Shown: in pieces, positions 1-7,835 of the stretch
Numbering within the stretch: the first letter of the stretch is position 1
How the letters are laid out: every line of letters starts with the position of its first letter
Source of the DNA: Actinacidiphila yanglinensis
Lineage (GTDB): Bacteria > Actinomycetota > Actinomycetes > Streptomycetales > Streptomycetaceae
Direction of reading: 5' to 3'
Assembly: GCF_900107965.1 (NCBI RefSeq)
Contig: NZ_FNVU01000014.1
Span: 82,569-146,568 of the forward strand
Length of the DNA: 64,000 nucleotides
Made by a program: the position numbers and the translations under genes
The notes under the pieces: model-generated
The model's database searches: none
Seen by the model: the letters and a program-made list of their open reading frames with translations, nothing else
Told to the model about the DNA's origin: nothing

Positions 1-1103
1 CGCTGGCGGAGGCCATCGACCAGGCCACCGGCCTGTGGCACGGCGACGCCTCCCGCCGCGACCTGCACACCGGTTCGCGGCTGGCCGTCTCGACGCTGCT
101 CGCGCCCAGCCGGGACTGGCTGATCGCCGTACCGGACCGCGAGGTGGCCCATATCGGGGACCAGCCGGTCACCTCCGACGAGGTCGAGCTGATCGCCCGG
201 GTCACCCGGTACGTCGGGGATCTCGACCACCGGTACGGCAGCGAGCACGTCCGGCCGCTCGCCGTGCACTACCTCGACACCGTCGTCTCCCGCATGCTCA
301 AGGGCTCCTACGGCGGCGACGTGGGACCGCAGTTGTTCGCCGCCGCCGCGCGGTTGACCGAGCTGACCGGCTCCATGGCGGCCGACAGCGGCAAACCCGC
401 CCTCGCCCAGCGCTGCTACATCCAGGCCCTGCGGCTGTCCCAGGCCGCGGACGACCGCCGCTACGGGGGCTACGTGCTGGCCGCGGGGATGAGCCACCTG
501 GCAGCCGAACTCGGCTACCCGCAGGAGGTGGCGCAACTCGCCCGCACCGCCCAGGAGGGCGCCAGAAGGAACGTCACCCCTGCGCTGGAGGCGTGCCTGT
601 ATGCCGCCGAGGCACGCGGGTACGCGCTGCTCGGCGACCGCCAGTCCTGCAGCCTCGCGGCGGGACGGGCGCTGCAGGCCATGGACAGATCCGTGCCGGA
701 CCGCGAACCCGACTGGATCGCGCACTTCGACCGCGCCCGCCTGGCCGGCGAACTGGCGCACTGCTACGTCGATCTGCGGCATGCCGCGCTCGCCGCGCGC
801 CATGCCGAGGAGGCGATCATCGGCACCCCGGAGCACCGGGTGCGCCGGCGCGCGATCAACCTGCTGCTGCTCGCGACCGCGCAGATCCAGGCCGGCGAGG
901 TGGACGAGGCGTGCGACACCGCCACGGAGGCGGTGGGCGTGCTCGCCCGCGTCCGGTCCGGGCTGGGCGTGGAGTACCTGAAGCGGGTCCGGTACCAGCT
1001 GCGGGCCTTCGCCGAGCGGAGCGCGGTACGCGACTTCGAGGAGCTGCTGCGTGAGGGGACGGCCCGGCGGAACGCCGACTCCCTGACCGTGCAGGGCGGA
1101 TGA
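1..1103 (+). CDS. C-terminal part of a regulator-like protein (5' end outside window)
   Basis: The reading frame is open from base 3 to the TGA at 1101-1103, so the gene begins before the window; about 366 residues are visible. The visible part is an alanine-rich, all-helical tail resembling TPR-like repeats. Its first stretch (LAEAIDQATGLWHGD) resembles the central region of the roughly 470-residue actinomycete proteins that carry an N-terminal Xre-type helix-turn-helix and a helical ligand-sensing tail. The DNA-binding part, if present, lies upstream and cannot be seen. An internal ATG at 144 is not needed as a start because coding continues through it. A long hairpin terminator follows at 1168. 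Assignment to the regulator family is by recollection of sequence style only. Confidence 0.65.
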   Translation, partial: LAEAIDQATGLWHGDASRRDLHTGSRLAVSTLLAPSRDWLIAVPDREVAHIGDQPVTSDEVELIARVTRYVGDLDHRYGSEHVRPLAVHYLDTVVSRMLKGSYGGDVGPQLFAAAARLTELTGSMAADSGKPALAQRCYIQALRLSQAADDRRYGGYVLAAGMSHLAAELGYPQEVAQLARTAQEGARRNVTPALEACLYAAEARGYALLGDRQSCSLAAGRALQAMDRSVPDREPDWIAHFDRARLAGELAHCYVDLRHAALAARHAEEAIIGTPEHRVRRRAINLLLLATAQIQAGEVDEACDTATEAVGVLARVRSGLGVEYLKRVRYQLRAFAERSAVRDFEELLREGTARRNADSLTVQGG

Positions 1104-1167
1104 CCGGAGCCGCCGCGGGGACCGCGCCGTAGGCGCCCCGCGGCGGCGGCCCCGCGGCGATCACTCG

Positions 1168-1234
1168 CCTGCAGACACGTCGCCGCGCCGGCCACCGGGG
1201 CCGGCGCGGCGACGTGTTTGCAGGCACCTTTTTT
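1168..1234 (+). terminator. Strong intrinsic terminator
   Basis: A 26-bp stem (1168-1193 pairing with 1199-1224, one G-U pair) encloses a 5-nt loop and is followed by a run of six T at 1229-1234. It lies 64 bases after the stop of the first gene and reads as its rho-independent terminator. Confidence 0.85.
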
Positions 1235-1860
1235 CAGCCGCGGCGGACGAAGGGAAGCCGGATAACCGTCCGATCAGTGAATCAGCATGATTTTCACTCC
1301 GTACCCGCCGACCCGCGAAGCGGAATTCCGCATGGCCCAAAACGGCCCGGTCAATGCCGAATTCCGGAATTCCGGCGGCAGGGAAGAACCGCCGGATCGC
1401 GGCCGGATGGCACCGGGCCGCACCGGTGGGCAGGGGCGCCGACGCGTGACAGCGCACGCGCAAGCGGCACCGAACAGACCGCCATGACACATGAAACTAG
1501 CAGGTCAGGCAGACCGTTCCGGTGGGGCACGGGTGGACCGCAGGGGGGCGAGGAAGCACTGGGGGGGTGCGGCGTTGGCACGCAGGGGTGGTACACCGAA
1601 TACGCGCAATTCCGCGCGCCACGTTATACGACTACTTTCCCCGCCTTGCTTTCCATTCCCCCTGGTGATTTGCTGTGCGCATCCAAACCGGTGGACCGCC
1701 CATCTTTCTGGGGGAGCTCGACAGGCGGTCCCCACCGGCCCGAAAATCCGAAAGGGATGTCGTTCGTCCGCCTGTGTCGTGGGCACACTCCTCCCGGAGA
1801 TGTGAATCCGCCATCCGGTGCAATTCCGGACAGTGGCTGGTGCGGCCCGCGACCCAGGAC
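1235..1860. other. Intergenic stretch of about 625 bp, no gene seen
   Basis: No convincing coding frame is present; composition is less GC-rich than the flanking genes. It holds two palindromes built on GGAATTCC: GCGGAATTCCGC at 1320-1331 and CCGGAATTCCGG at 1364-1375. It also has an AT-richer patch around 1620-1680. It probably contains the promoter region for the small gene set starting at 1875. Confidence 0.5.
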
Positions 1861-1874
1861 GAAGGAGCATCCCC

Positions 1875-2087
1875 ATGAGGCGCCGCACGCGCGCCGCCCC
1901 CGGACCGGGGAACCTCTGGGAGTTCCCCAGCCGCCGGACCCCGGCCGACCGAACACCCCCACGATCGGCCGGGGTTCCGCGTGGGCCCGCAGGAGCGATC
2001 CGCAGCGGGCGATCCACACCGGGCGACCCGTTCCTCGCGGCTCCCGCGACAGAACCCCGAATCGGCCCGAAAGCACCCCCCTCATGA
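1875..2087 (+). CDS. Small Arg/Pro-rich hypothetical protein (70 aa)
   Basis: This short gene starts at ATG 1875 behind a clear ribosome binding site, GAAGGAG at 1861-1867, 7 bases upstream. Its TGA overlaps the ATG of the next gene in an ATGA at 2084-2087. That overlap plus the ribosome binding site is the main evidence that it is translated. The product is basic and rich in arginine and proline, with no membrane segment and no motif I recognise. It may be a small accessory protein, or a leader peptide that couples translation to the 97-residue protein after it. Confidence 0.5.
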   Translation: MRRRTRAAPGPGNLWEFPSRRTPADRTPPRSAGVPRGPAGAIRSGRSTPGDPFLAAPATEPRIGPKAPPS

Positions 2088-2377
2088 ACGAACCCACCAT
2101 GGACCTGGCGCCCCCCTCCTCGCTGTCGGTTCCGGCCCCACCCCCCGGCGGGCCCGCGATCGGTGGCTCGACGATCCCGGGCTACGGCCACCGGCTCGGG
2201 GGCTGGGCCTTCGTGCCCGCCACGTTCGGGCCGCCGGGCGGCCACACCGTGCCCTACCTCGAACGCGACGGCCTGCGGGTGCACCTGCACCACTGCGGCA
2301 CCGAGTTGGAGCGGTTCGCGGATTCGATGGCCGACATCCAGGCGAAGGTCGCACGTCTCTACGACGCCTGCCAGTGA
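2084..2377 (+). CDS. Hypothetical protein (97 aa)
   Basis: It starts at ATG 2084, overlapping the stop of the preceding small gene, so translation is probably coupled. An alternative ATG at 2099 would drop five residues. The first 50 residues are Pro/Gly-rich and look disordered. The last 45 (YLERDGLRVHLHHCGTELERF and onward) are predicted to form helices with a coiled-coil-like end. I do not recognise a family. The gene that follows 72 bases later encodes a DUF2637-like membrane protein, and the three probably act together. Confidence 0.6.
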   Translation: MNEPTMDLAPPSSLSVPAPPPGGPAIGGSTIPGYGHRLGGWAFVPATFGPPGGHTVPYLERDGLRVHLHHCGTELERFADSMADIQAKVARLYDACQ

Positions 2378-2449
2378 CCGGAGTGACCGGGGCGGGCGGG
2401 CCAGGATGCCCGACCGGTCCGGCATCCGACTAAGGACGCATCTACTTTC

Positions 2450-3202
2450 ATGTACGACTTCCCCTACGCTCCCTACCCGCGCGACCTTGACGGCAACGAC
2501 CTCTTCCCGCCGCCGCGTTCGGAGCCGTGGCCCGACCTGGAGACGACGAAGCCGCAGGTCGTCGTCGCCGAGTACGAGGGACTCGACGGGATCTGGCGGC
2601 CGGACCCCGAACCGGCACACCCGTCGAACATGCCCGGCATCCAGGTCGAACCCGCGCGGGTGCAGGTGCCGTTCGCGGCGGGCGAGGACCCCGTGCCCCG
2701 GCAGCGTCACCGCAAGCCGCGCCGAACGCAGCAGCCGGGGCAGGAGACGGGCCGGTGGGAGAGACTCGGGCTCGCGATGCTCTACATGACCATCGCCATC
2801 CTCGGCATGGTCTGCGTCCTGGGCGGCACCGTCACCCACGGTTCGCTGCGCCACCTGGCCGGGACGGACACCCCGCAGGGGCTCGCCGCGTACTGCCCGC
2901 TGCTCGTCTACGGGCCCTGGACGGTCGCCTCGCTGTCCATCCTGCACGCCACGTTCCACCGCCGCCGGGCACCGCATGCCTGGTGCGTGGTCCTCTTCTT
3001 CTCGGTGCTCACCATCGTCTTCTGCGTCCACCAGGCCGCTCCGCTCACCGTGTTCACCACGACCGCGGCGAGCCTCCCGCCGGTCGCGACGGTGATCTGC
3101 CTGCACCAGCTCGTCCGGCAGATCACCCTCACCCGCCCGCTCCAGCCCCGACGTGCCGTCAACCTCACCAAGCCCTGGACGTCCTCCGAGACCCCCGGCT
3201 GA
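2450..3202 (+). CDS. DUF2637/SpdB-like membrane protein
   Basis: The 250-residue product has a charged, Pro-rich cytoplasmic N-terminal part (about residues 1-100). Four predicted membrane segments follow, at about 106-128, 148-168, 178-196 and 200-222, then a short basic tail. The layout and phrases such as THGSLRHLAG and the PLLVYGPWTVASLSILHATF segment resemble actinomycete DUF2637 proteins. That family includes SpdB plasmid-spread proteins and many chromosomal copies next to regulators. Function is unknown here. The ribosome binding site is weak (AAGGA about 12 bases upstream). It is the last gene of the set starting at 1875. Confidence 0.65.
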   Translation: MYDFPYAPYPRDLDGNDLFPPPRSEPWPDLETTKPQVVVAEYEGLDGIWRPDPEPAHPSNMPGIQVEPARVQVPFAAGEDPVPRQRHRKPRRTQQPGQETGRWERLGLAMLYMTIAILGMVCVLGGTVTHGSLRHLAGTDTPQGLAAYCPLLVYGPWTVASLSILHATFHRRRAPHAWCVVLFFSVLTIVFCVHQAAPLTVFTTTAASLPPVATVICLHQLVRQITLTRPLQPRRAVNLTKPWTSSETPG

Positions 3203-3257
3203 ACCACTCCTCCGGGCCGCGGCGTCCGTTCGGCCGTCGGCGGCCGGGTCGGCCTGC

Positions 3258-3263
3258 TACCTT
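3258..3263 (+). promoter_or_regulatory. Leaderless-type -10 element before DUF1152 gene
   Basis: TACCTT sits six bases before the GTG start at 3270 and no ribosome binding site is present. This is the spacing seen for leaderless transcripts in Streptomyces, where transcription begins on the start codon. A clear -35 is not visible. Confidence 0.5.
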
Positions 3264-3269
3264 CCCCCG

Positions 3270-4235
3270 GTGCATTCCCTCACCGAGCAGGCCCTGTTCA
3301 CCCGGCTGCGGGAGGCGCGGCGGGTGCTGGTCGCAGGCGCCGGCGGAGGATTCGACATCTACGCGGGGCTCCCGCTGGCCCTCGCCCTGCGTGCGGCCGG
3401 CAAGGAGGTGCACCTGGCCAACCTCTCCTTCGCCGACCTCCACGGCCTGAGCCTGGACGTGTGGCTGGACCAGGACGTCGCCGCCATCCGCCCGGACACC
3501 GATGCCCGCGGCGACTACTTCCCGGAACGGACGCTCGCCCGCTGGCTCGACGCCAACGGGCTCCCGTCGACCGTCCACGCCCTCAGCCGCACCGGTGTGC
3601 AACCGCTGCGCGCCGCCTACCGGGCGCTGCTCGCCCACCTGGGCGGCGTGGACGCCGTCATCCTCGTCGACGGCGGCACCGACATCCTCATGCGCGGCGA
3701 CGAGCACGGCCTCGGCACCCCCGAGGAGGACATGGCCAGCCTCGCCGCGGTGGACGGGCTGCCCGAGGTGCCCCACCGGCTGGTGGCCTGCCTCGGCTTC
3801 GGCGTGGACGCCTACCACGGGGTCAACCACTCCCTGGCGCTGGAGAACCTGGCCGCCCTGGAGCGCGACGGCGCCTACCTCGGCGCCTTCTCCCTCTCCC
3901 GGGACAGCACCGAGGGCGCCCTGTACCTCCAGGCCGTCGCCCACGCCCAGGCGTCCACCCCCGACCACCCGAGCATCGTCAACGGCTCCATAGCCGCGGC
4001 CGTCCGCGGGGACTTCGGGAACGTCCAGTTCACCGAACGCACCCGGCGCAGCGAGCTCTTCATCAACCCGCTCATGACCCTCTACTTCTGCGTGGACCTG
4101 CCGGGCCTGGCCCGCCGCAACCTCTACCTCGACCGCCTGGAGCACACCCACCTCACCCGCCAGATCAGCTCCGCCATCGAGGACTTCCGCGCCGCCCTCC
4201 CCCGCCAGCGCCCTCCGCGCACCTTCCCCCACTGA
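3270..4235 (+). CDS. DUF1152 family protein
   Basis: The 321-residue product opens with a nucleotide-binding-like strand-loop-helix (LVAGAGGGFDIYAGLPLALAL). It contains VDAVILVDGGTDILMRGDEHGLGTP in two consecutive parts, the acidic loops typical of DUF1152 proteins. The biochemical role of the family is not known to me. I chose GTG 3270 because the homology-like start MHSLTEQALF lies there and a -10 hexamer stands six bases upstream; a longer frame opens upstream but reads as low-complexity sequence. No neighbour suggests a pathway. Confidence 0.75.
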   Translation: MHSLTEQALFTRLREARRVLVAGAGGGFDIYAGLPLALALRAAGKEVHLANLSFADLHGLSLDVWLDQDVAAIRPDTDARGDYFPERTLARWLDANGLPSTVHALSRTGVQPLRAAYRALLAHLGGVDAVILVDGGTDILMRGDEHGLGTPEEDMASLAAVDGLPEVPHRLVACLGFGVDAYHGVNHSLALENLAALERDGAYLGAFSLSRDSTEGALYLQAVAHAQASTPDHPSIVNGSIAAAVRGDFGNVQFTERTRRSELFINPLMTLYFCVDLPGLARRNLYLDRLEHTHLTRQISSAIEDFRAALPRQRPPRTFPH

Positions 4236-4416
4236 GCCCACAGGGTCCGTTCCACACGGTCCGCATTCGGGGGGTGCCCCGGTCGGGCGGCGACTGGTCG
4301 TGTGGCCTGCGGGGCGCGAGCGCGGCGTGCGGGCCGGGCGAGCGGGTCGGTATCCCATGCTGATGGAGCGTCAGCAACGGGCTGGCGGGGGGCGGCTGGA
4401 GGCGGGTGTCGCGTTC

Positions 4417-5646
4417 ATGAGCTATCGGCTGCGTGCGGGATGGGCTGCTGCGCTGTGTGCCGTGTCCTTCGTCTCCGTGTGGGTCGTGCAGCGCGCCGTG
4501 CACGTCTCGCTCATCGACGTCATGGTCTACCGGGCAGCAGGGCAGACCGTGCGCGACGGCGGCGACCTGTACGCCATGCGGGCCACGCACGCGATGCTGC
4601 CGATGACGTACCCGCCCTTCGCCGGGCTGCTGTTCATCCCGCTGACCTGGCTCGACGTCGCCCACATGCGCACCGCGGTGACCGCGGGGAACCTGCTGCT
4701 GACGGTGGTCCTGGCCGCGCTGTCGCTGCGCCTGGTGCTGCGCCGCCGCCCCGGCACGGCCGCCGTGCTGGCCACGGCCGCGTGGGCGGCGTGGAGCGAG
4801 CCGGTCTGGGCCACCATCCGCTACGGCCAGGTGAACCTCCTCCTGGTGTGCCTGGTGCTGTGGGACTTCACCCGCCGGGCCGGCAACCGGTGGGCCGGCA
4901 TCGGCACCGGGCTGGCGGCGGCCATCAAGGTCACGCCGCTGCTGTTCCTGGTCGTCCTGGCCGGGGCGGCCGCGGCCACCCGCGGGCGCGACGCCCCTTG
5001 GCTGCGGCGCTGCCTCACCGCCACCGGCGCCTTCGGCGGCGCGACCCTCCTGGCGGCCGCGGCCCTCCCGCACGACTCGCTCCGCTACTGGACCAGCTGC
5101 GCCTTCGCCCCCGACCGGTCCGGCTCCGCGGTGAACATCGCCAACCAGTCGCTGCGCGGTGTCGTCGCCCGCGCCCAGCACACCGCGCATCCCGGCCCGC
5201 TCTGGCTGGTCGTCGCCGTCCTGGTCGCCCTGTGCGGCATCGCCGTCGCGGTCGCGGCGCTCGCGTCGAGCGACCGGGTGCCGGACGCCACCGCGTGGGG
5301 CGCCGTCACCTGCGGCATCACCGCGCTGCTGGTCAGCCCGATCACCTGGACCCACCACTGGGTGTGGGAGGTGCCCATGACGATCCTGCTCGTCCACGAA
5401 GCGCTGCGCCGGCGTGATCCGCGCTGGTCCGTCGGCGTGGCGGCGTGCGTGGTGGTCTTCTGCTCCGACGTGGTGTGGGCCCTCCCGCACGGCCCCGGCC
5501 GGCCCGAACTCCACGAGGGCGCCGGCCAGATACTGCTCGCCGCGAGCTACCCGCTGGCCGGGCTCGCCTTCCTCGGGACGGCCGTCGCGGTCACGGTGCG
5601 GCCCCGCGTGACCGCTCCGGCGGAGACCACCACCGTCTACCCCTGA
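4417..5646 (+). CDS. GT87/DUF2029-type membrane mannosyltransferase
   Basis: This 409-residue polytopic protein has about ten hydrophobic segments. It resembles GT-C glycosyltransferases of the DUF2029/GT87 group, to which the mycobacterial alpha-mannosyltransferase PimE belongs. The conserved early acidic loop is present (IDVMVYRAA, Asp34), followed by YPPFAGLLFIP. Such enzymes use polyprenyl-phosphate mannose on the outer membrane face to extend glycolipids or glycans. ATG 4417 follows GGAGG at 4398-4402 with a long 14-base gap; an upstream ATG at 4357 is possible. The next gene encodes a GtrA protein, a family often paired with polyprenyl-linked sugar transfer. Confidence 0.75.
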   Translation: MSYRLRAGWAAALCAVSFVSVWVVQRAVHVSLIDVMVYRAAGQTVRDGGDLYAMRATHAMLPMTYPPFAGLLFIPLTWLDVAHMRTAVTAGNLLLTVVLAALSLRLVLRRRPGTAAVLATAAWAAWSEPVWATIRYGQVNLLLVCLVLWDFTRRAGNRWAGIGTGLAAAIKVTPLLFLVVLAGAAAATRGRDAPWLRRCLTATGAFGGATLLAAAALPHDSLRYWTSCAFAPDRSGSAVNIANQSLRGVVARAQHTAHPGPLWLVVAVLVALCGIAVAVAALASSDRVPDATAWGAVTCGITALLVSPITWTHHWVWEVPMTILLVHEALRRRDPRWSVGVAACVVVFCSDVVWALPHGPGRPELHEGAGQILLAASYPLAGLAFLGTAVAVTVRPRVTAPAETTTVYP

Positions 5647-5719
5647 CAGCCGCGGCCGGGCCGCCGGACCCGCACGCCGGCCCGGCCGGCGGCGGGCCGC
5701 ACGGACGGGAGAGGGCCCC

Positions 5720-6184
5720 ATGAGCATCGCGTCGCGCGGCAGACTGGTCGACCTGGCCCGGGAAGCGGCCAGGTTCGGCGCGGTGGGAGTCTGCGGCATC
5801 TTCGTCAACCTGGGCGTGTACAACCTGCTGCGCGACTCCACGTCCCTGCTCGTGCTGCAGGCGGGGGTGATCGCCACCCTGACGGCCGTCGCCTTCAACT
5901 ACGTGGGCTTCCGCTGGTTCACCTACCGCCACTGCGACCCGCGCCGCAGGCTGCGGCGGGTCGCGCTCTTCCTCGCCTTCAGCGCGGTCGGCGTGGTCAT
6001 CGAGAACGGCGTCTTCTACGCCGCCACCCGCGGGCTCGGCTGGAGCAGCCCGCTGCGCAGCAGCACCGGCAAGGCAGTGGGGATCGCACTGGCCACCGCG
6101 TTCCGCTTCTGGGCCTACCGGACGTGGGTCTTCACCCTGCTGCCCTCCTTCCCGGAGCCCACGCGGCAGCCCGCCGGGGAGTGA
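5720..6184 (+). CDS. GtrA family membrane protein
   Basis: The 154-residue protein has four predicted membrane segments (about 18-36, 44-66, 81-103, 116-135). Its signature FNYVGFRWFTYRH after segment two matches the GtrA family. Members are proposed to flip or help present polyprenyl-linked sugars for surface glycosylation. GGAGAGG precedes the ATG by about 6 bases. It lies 73 bases after the GT87-like gene on the same strand and probably shares its transcript and lipid-linked sugar pathway. Confidence 0.85.
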   Translation: MSIASRGRLVDLAREAARFGAVGVCGIFVNLGVYNLLRDSTSLLVLQAGVIATLTAVAFNYVGFRWFTYRHCDPRRRLRRVALFLAFSAVGVVIENGVFYAATRGLGWSSPLRSSTGKAVGIALATAFRFWAYRTWVFTLLPSFPEPTRQPAGE

Positions 6185-6212
6185 GGAGCCGCGGCCGCGG
6201 GGGGCGGACCGG

Positions 6213-6530
6213 CGCCCGGGGAGCGCGGACCGGCCTCGCGCCGATCGCGCCGCACCGGACGCAGGCGCGCGGTCCGGGGAGCACGCACCGCCTCCCGCGG
6301 AGTCCGCGCCCCGGACCGGGAACCAGCCTCGCGCGGCCGCGCCGCATTGGTCCCGCCACCGCACCCGGCGCGAACCCGCGGCACAAGGAGCACGCACCGG
6401 CACCGGAGGAGTCCGCGGCCGGAGCGGTGAAGTGTCCTCGCGGGGTGGCGCCGCGGGTCCCCGGCGCGGACCCGCGGCCCGGGAAGCACCCGCCGGCGCC
6501 CGCATCGGTCCCCCGCCGCAGCCGGTGTCG
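6213..6530. repeat. Three imperfect tandem copies of a ~100-nt GC-rich unit
   Basis: The 470-bp gap between the GtrA gene and the protease gene holds degenerate tandem repeats. Landmarks are GGGGAGCACGCACCG at about 6276, AAGGAGCACGCACCG at about 6385 and GGGAAGCACCCGCCGG at 6481, each followed by a GGAGTCCGCG-like or related block and spaced 96-109 bases apart. The copies are also joined by GCCTCGCGC...GCGCCGCA blocks at about 6233 and 6327. No gene is supported here; open frames across it merely translate the repeat. Confidence 0.5.
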
Positions 6531-6654
6531 GGGGGGTCCGGGCGAAGAAGGGCCTCGTCGCATGTCCGCCCGGGGCCTCGCGGCGGGAGACTGGAAGGGG
6601 AAGGCGTCCCGCCCGGTGGCGGGCCGCCGGCCTGGAACGGGTGTGGGAGGTGCG

Positions 6655-7809
6655 ATGAACGGATCGCTGCCACTGGGCCGGATCGCCGGTGTCCCGCTGC
6701 GGATGCACTGGAGTGCCCCCCTGCTGATCGTCTTCCTGGCCTTCGGGCTGGCCGGCGGGGTGCTGCCGGTCTGGGCCCCCGGCCACTCCCAGGGGGTCTA
6801 CGACGCGCTGGCCGTGGTCGGCGCACTGCTGCTGATGGTCAGCCTGGTCGCGCACGAGGCGGCGCACGCCCTCGTGGCGCGCCGGGCCGGCGTGGAGGTC
6901 GAGGACGTCACGGTCTTCGCCCTCGGCGGGGTGACCCGGATGGGGTCGGCCACCACCCCGCGCAGCGCCGGCTGGATCGCCGCGTGGGGCCCGCTGACCA
7001 GCCTGCTGCTGGGCGGCGCCGGCCTGGGCGCGGCGGCGCTGGCCGGCCACGTCCTGCACTGGACCCTGCTCGCCGCGCTGCTGGCGTGGACCGGCTGGGC
7101 CAACGTGCTGCTCGGCGGCTTCAACCTGATCCCGGCCGCCCCGCTGGACGGCGGCCGGGTGCTGCAGGCGGTGATCTGGCGGATCCGCGGGGACCGCGAG
7201 CGGGCGGCCCGGATCGCGGCGCGCTGCGGGCAGGTGGCCGGAGCGTTGATGGTTATTGGCGGCTGGCTGGAGATCCTCACCGGCCGCGTGGGCGGCCTCT
7301 GGCTCGCCCTGCTCGGGTTGTTCGTGCTGATGGCCGCCGCCGCGGAGGTGCGCCGGGCCGCGGTGTTCGAGGCCGTGCGCGGGATGCGCGCGGCCGACGC
7401 GATGCGGCCGGTGGTCACCGGCCAGGACTGGCAGAGCGTGGACCGGTTCCTCGCCGAGACGATGCCGCGGGCCGCCGGCCAGTACGTCGTGCCGGTGACG
7501 GACCTCGACGGCCGGCCCAGCGGCGTGGTGACGCTGCCCGCGCTGAGGGCGGTGCCCGCCGCGCGGCAGGCCGGGGTCCGCGTCCGCGAGGTCGCCGCGC
7601 CCCTGGACACCTGCACGCTGGCGGGGCCCGACGATCAGCTCACCGACGTCCTCGACCACGCGGTGACGACCGCGAACCGGCCGATCCTGGTGATGGCCGA
7701 CCGGCAGCTCCTCGGGATGATCACCGCCCAGGACATCCTCGGCCTCACCCGCAAGCCGCATCCGCCGGCCTGGCCGCCCTCCACGCGCAGGGCCGGGCAC
7801 AGCCACTGA
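6655..7809 (+). CDS. M50 (site-2 type) zinc metalloprotease with CBS domains
   Basis: The 384-residue integral membrane protease has HEAAH at residues 67-71 for zinc binding. The third ligand motif NLIPAAPLDGGR has Asp165 in a later membrane segment, the pattern of M50B intramembrane proteases. After about residue 245 comes a cytosolic part with two CBS-like repeats, as in bacterial SpoIVFB/Rip3-like enzymes, where they may sense nucleotides. The start at ATG 6655 is fixed by GGGAGG four bases upstream. It probably cleaves a membrane-bound regulator, but no anti-sigma factor lies next to it. It converges with the lipoprotein gene 26 bases away. Confidence 0.9.
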   Translation: MNGSLPLGRIAGVPLRMHWSAPLLIVFLAFGLAGGVLPVWAPGHSQGVYDALAVVGALLLMVSLVAHEAAHALVARRAGVEVEDVTVFALGGVTRMGSATTPRSAGWIAAWGPLTSLLLGGAGLGAAALAGHVLHWTLLAALLAWTGWANVLLGGFNLIPAAPLDGGRVLQAVIWRIRGDRERAARIAARCGQVAGALMVIGGWLEILTGRVGGLWLALLGLFVLMAAAAEVRRAAVFEAVRGMRAADAMRPVVTGQDWQSVDRFLAETMPRAAGQYVVPVTDLDGRPSGVVTLPALRAVPAARQAGVRVREVAAPLDTCTLAGPDDQLTDVLDHAVTTANRPILVMADRQLLGMITAQDILGLTRKPHPPAWPPSTRRAGHSH

Positions 7810-7835
7810 CGAAGCGGCGCCCCCGAAGCTTGGGC

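Noticed and set aside
1214-2083. Long plus-strand frame extending upstream of the 97-residue gene
   Set aside because: The extension reads as low-complexity sequence with many unusual codons and crosses the small ATGA-coupled gene; the coupled ATG at 2084 is a better start.
6132-6563. Minus-strand 143-codon frame with Cys/Pro/Gly repeats over the triplicated region
   Set aside because: It translates the non-coding repeat units, has no ribosome binding site and overlaps the end of the GtrA gene.
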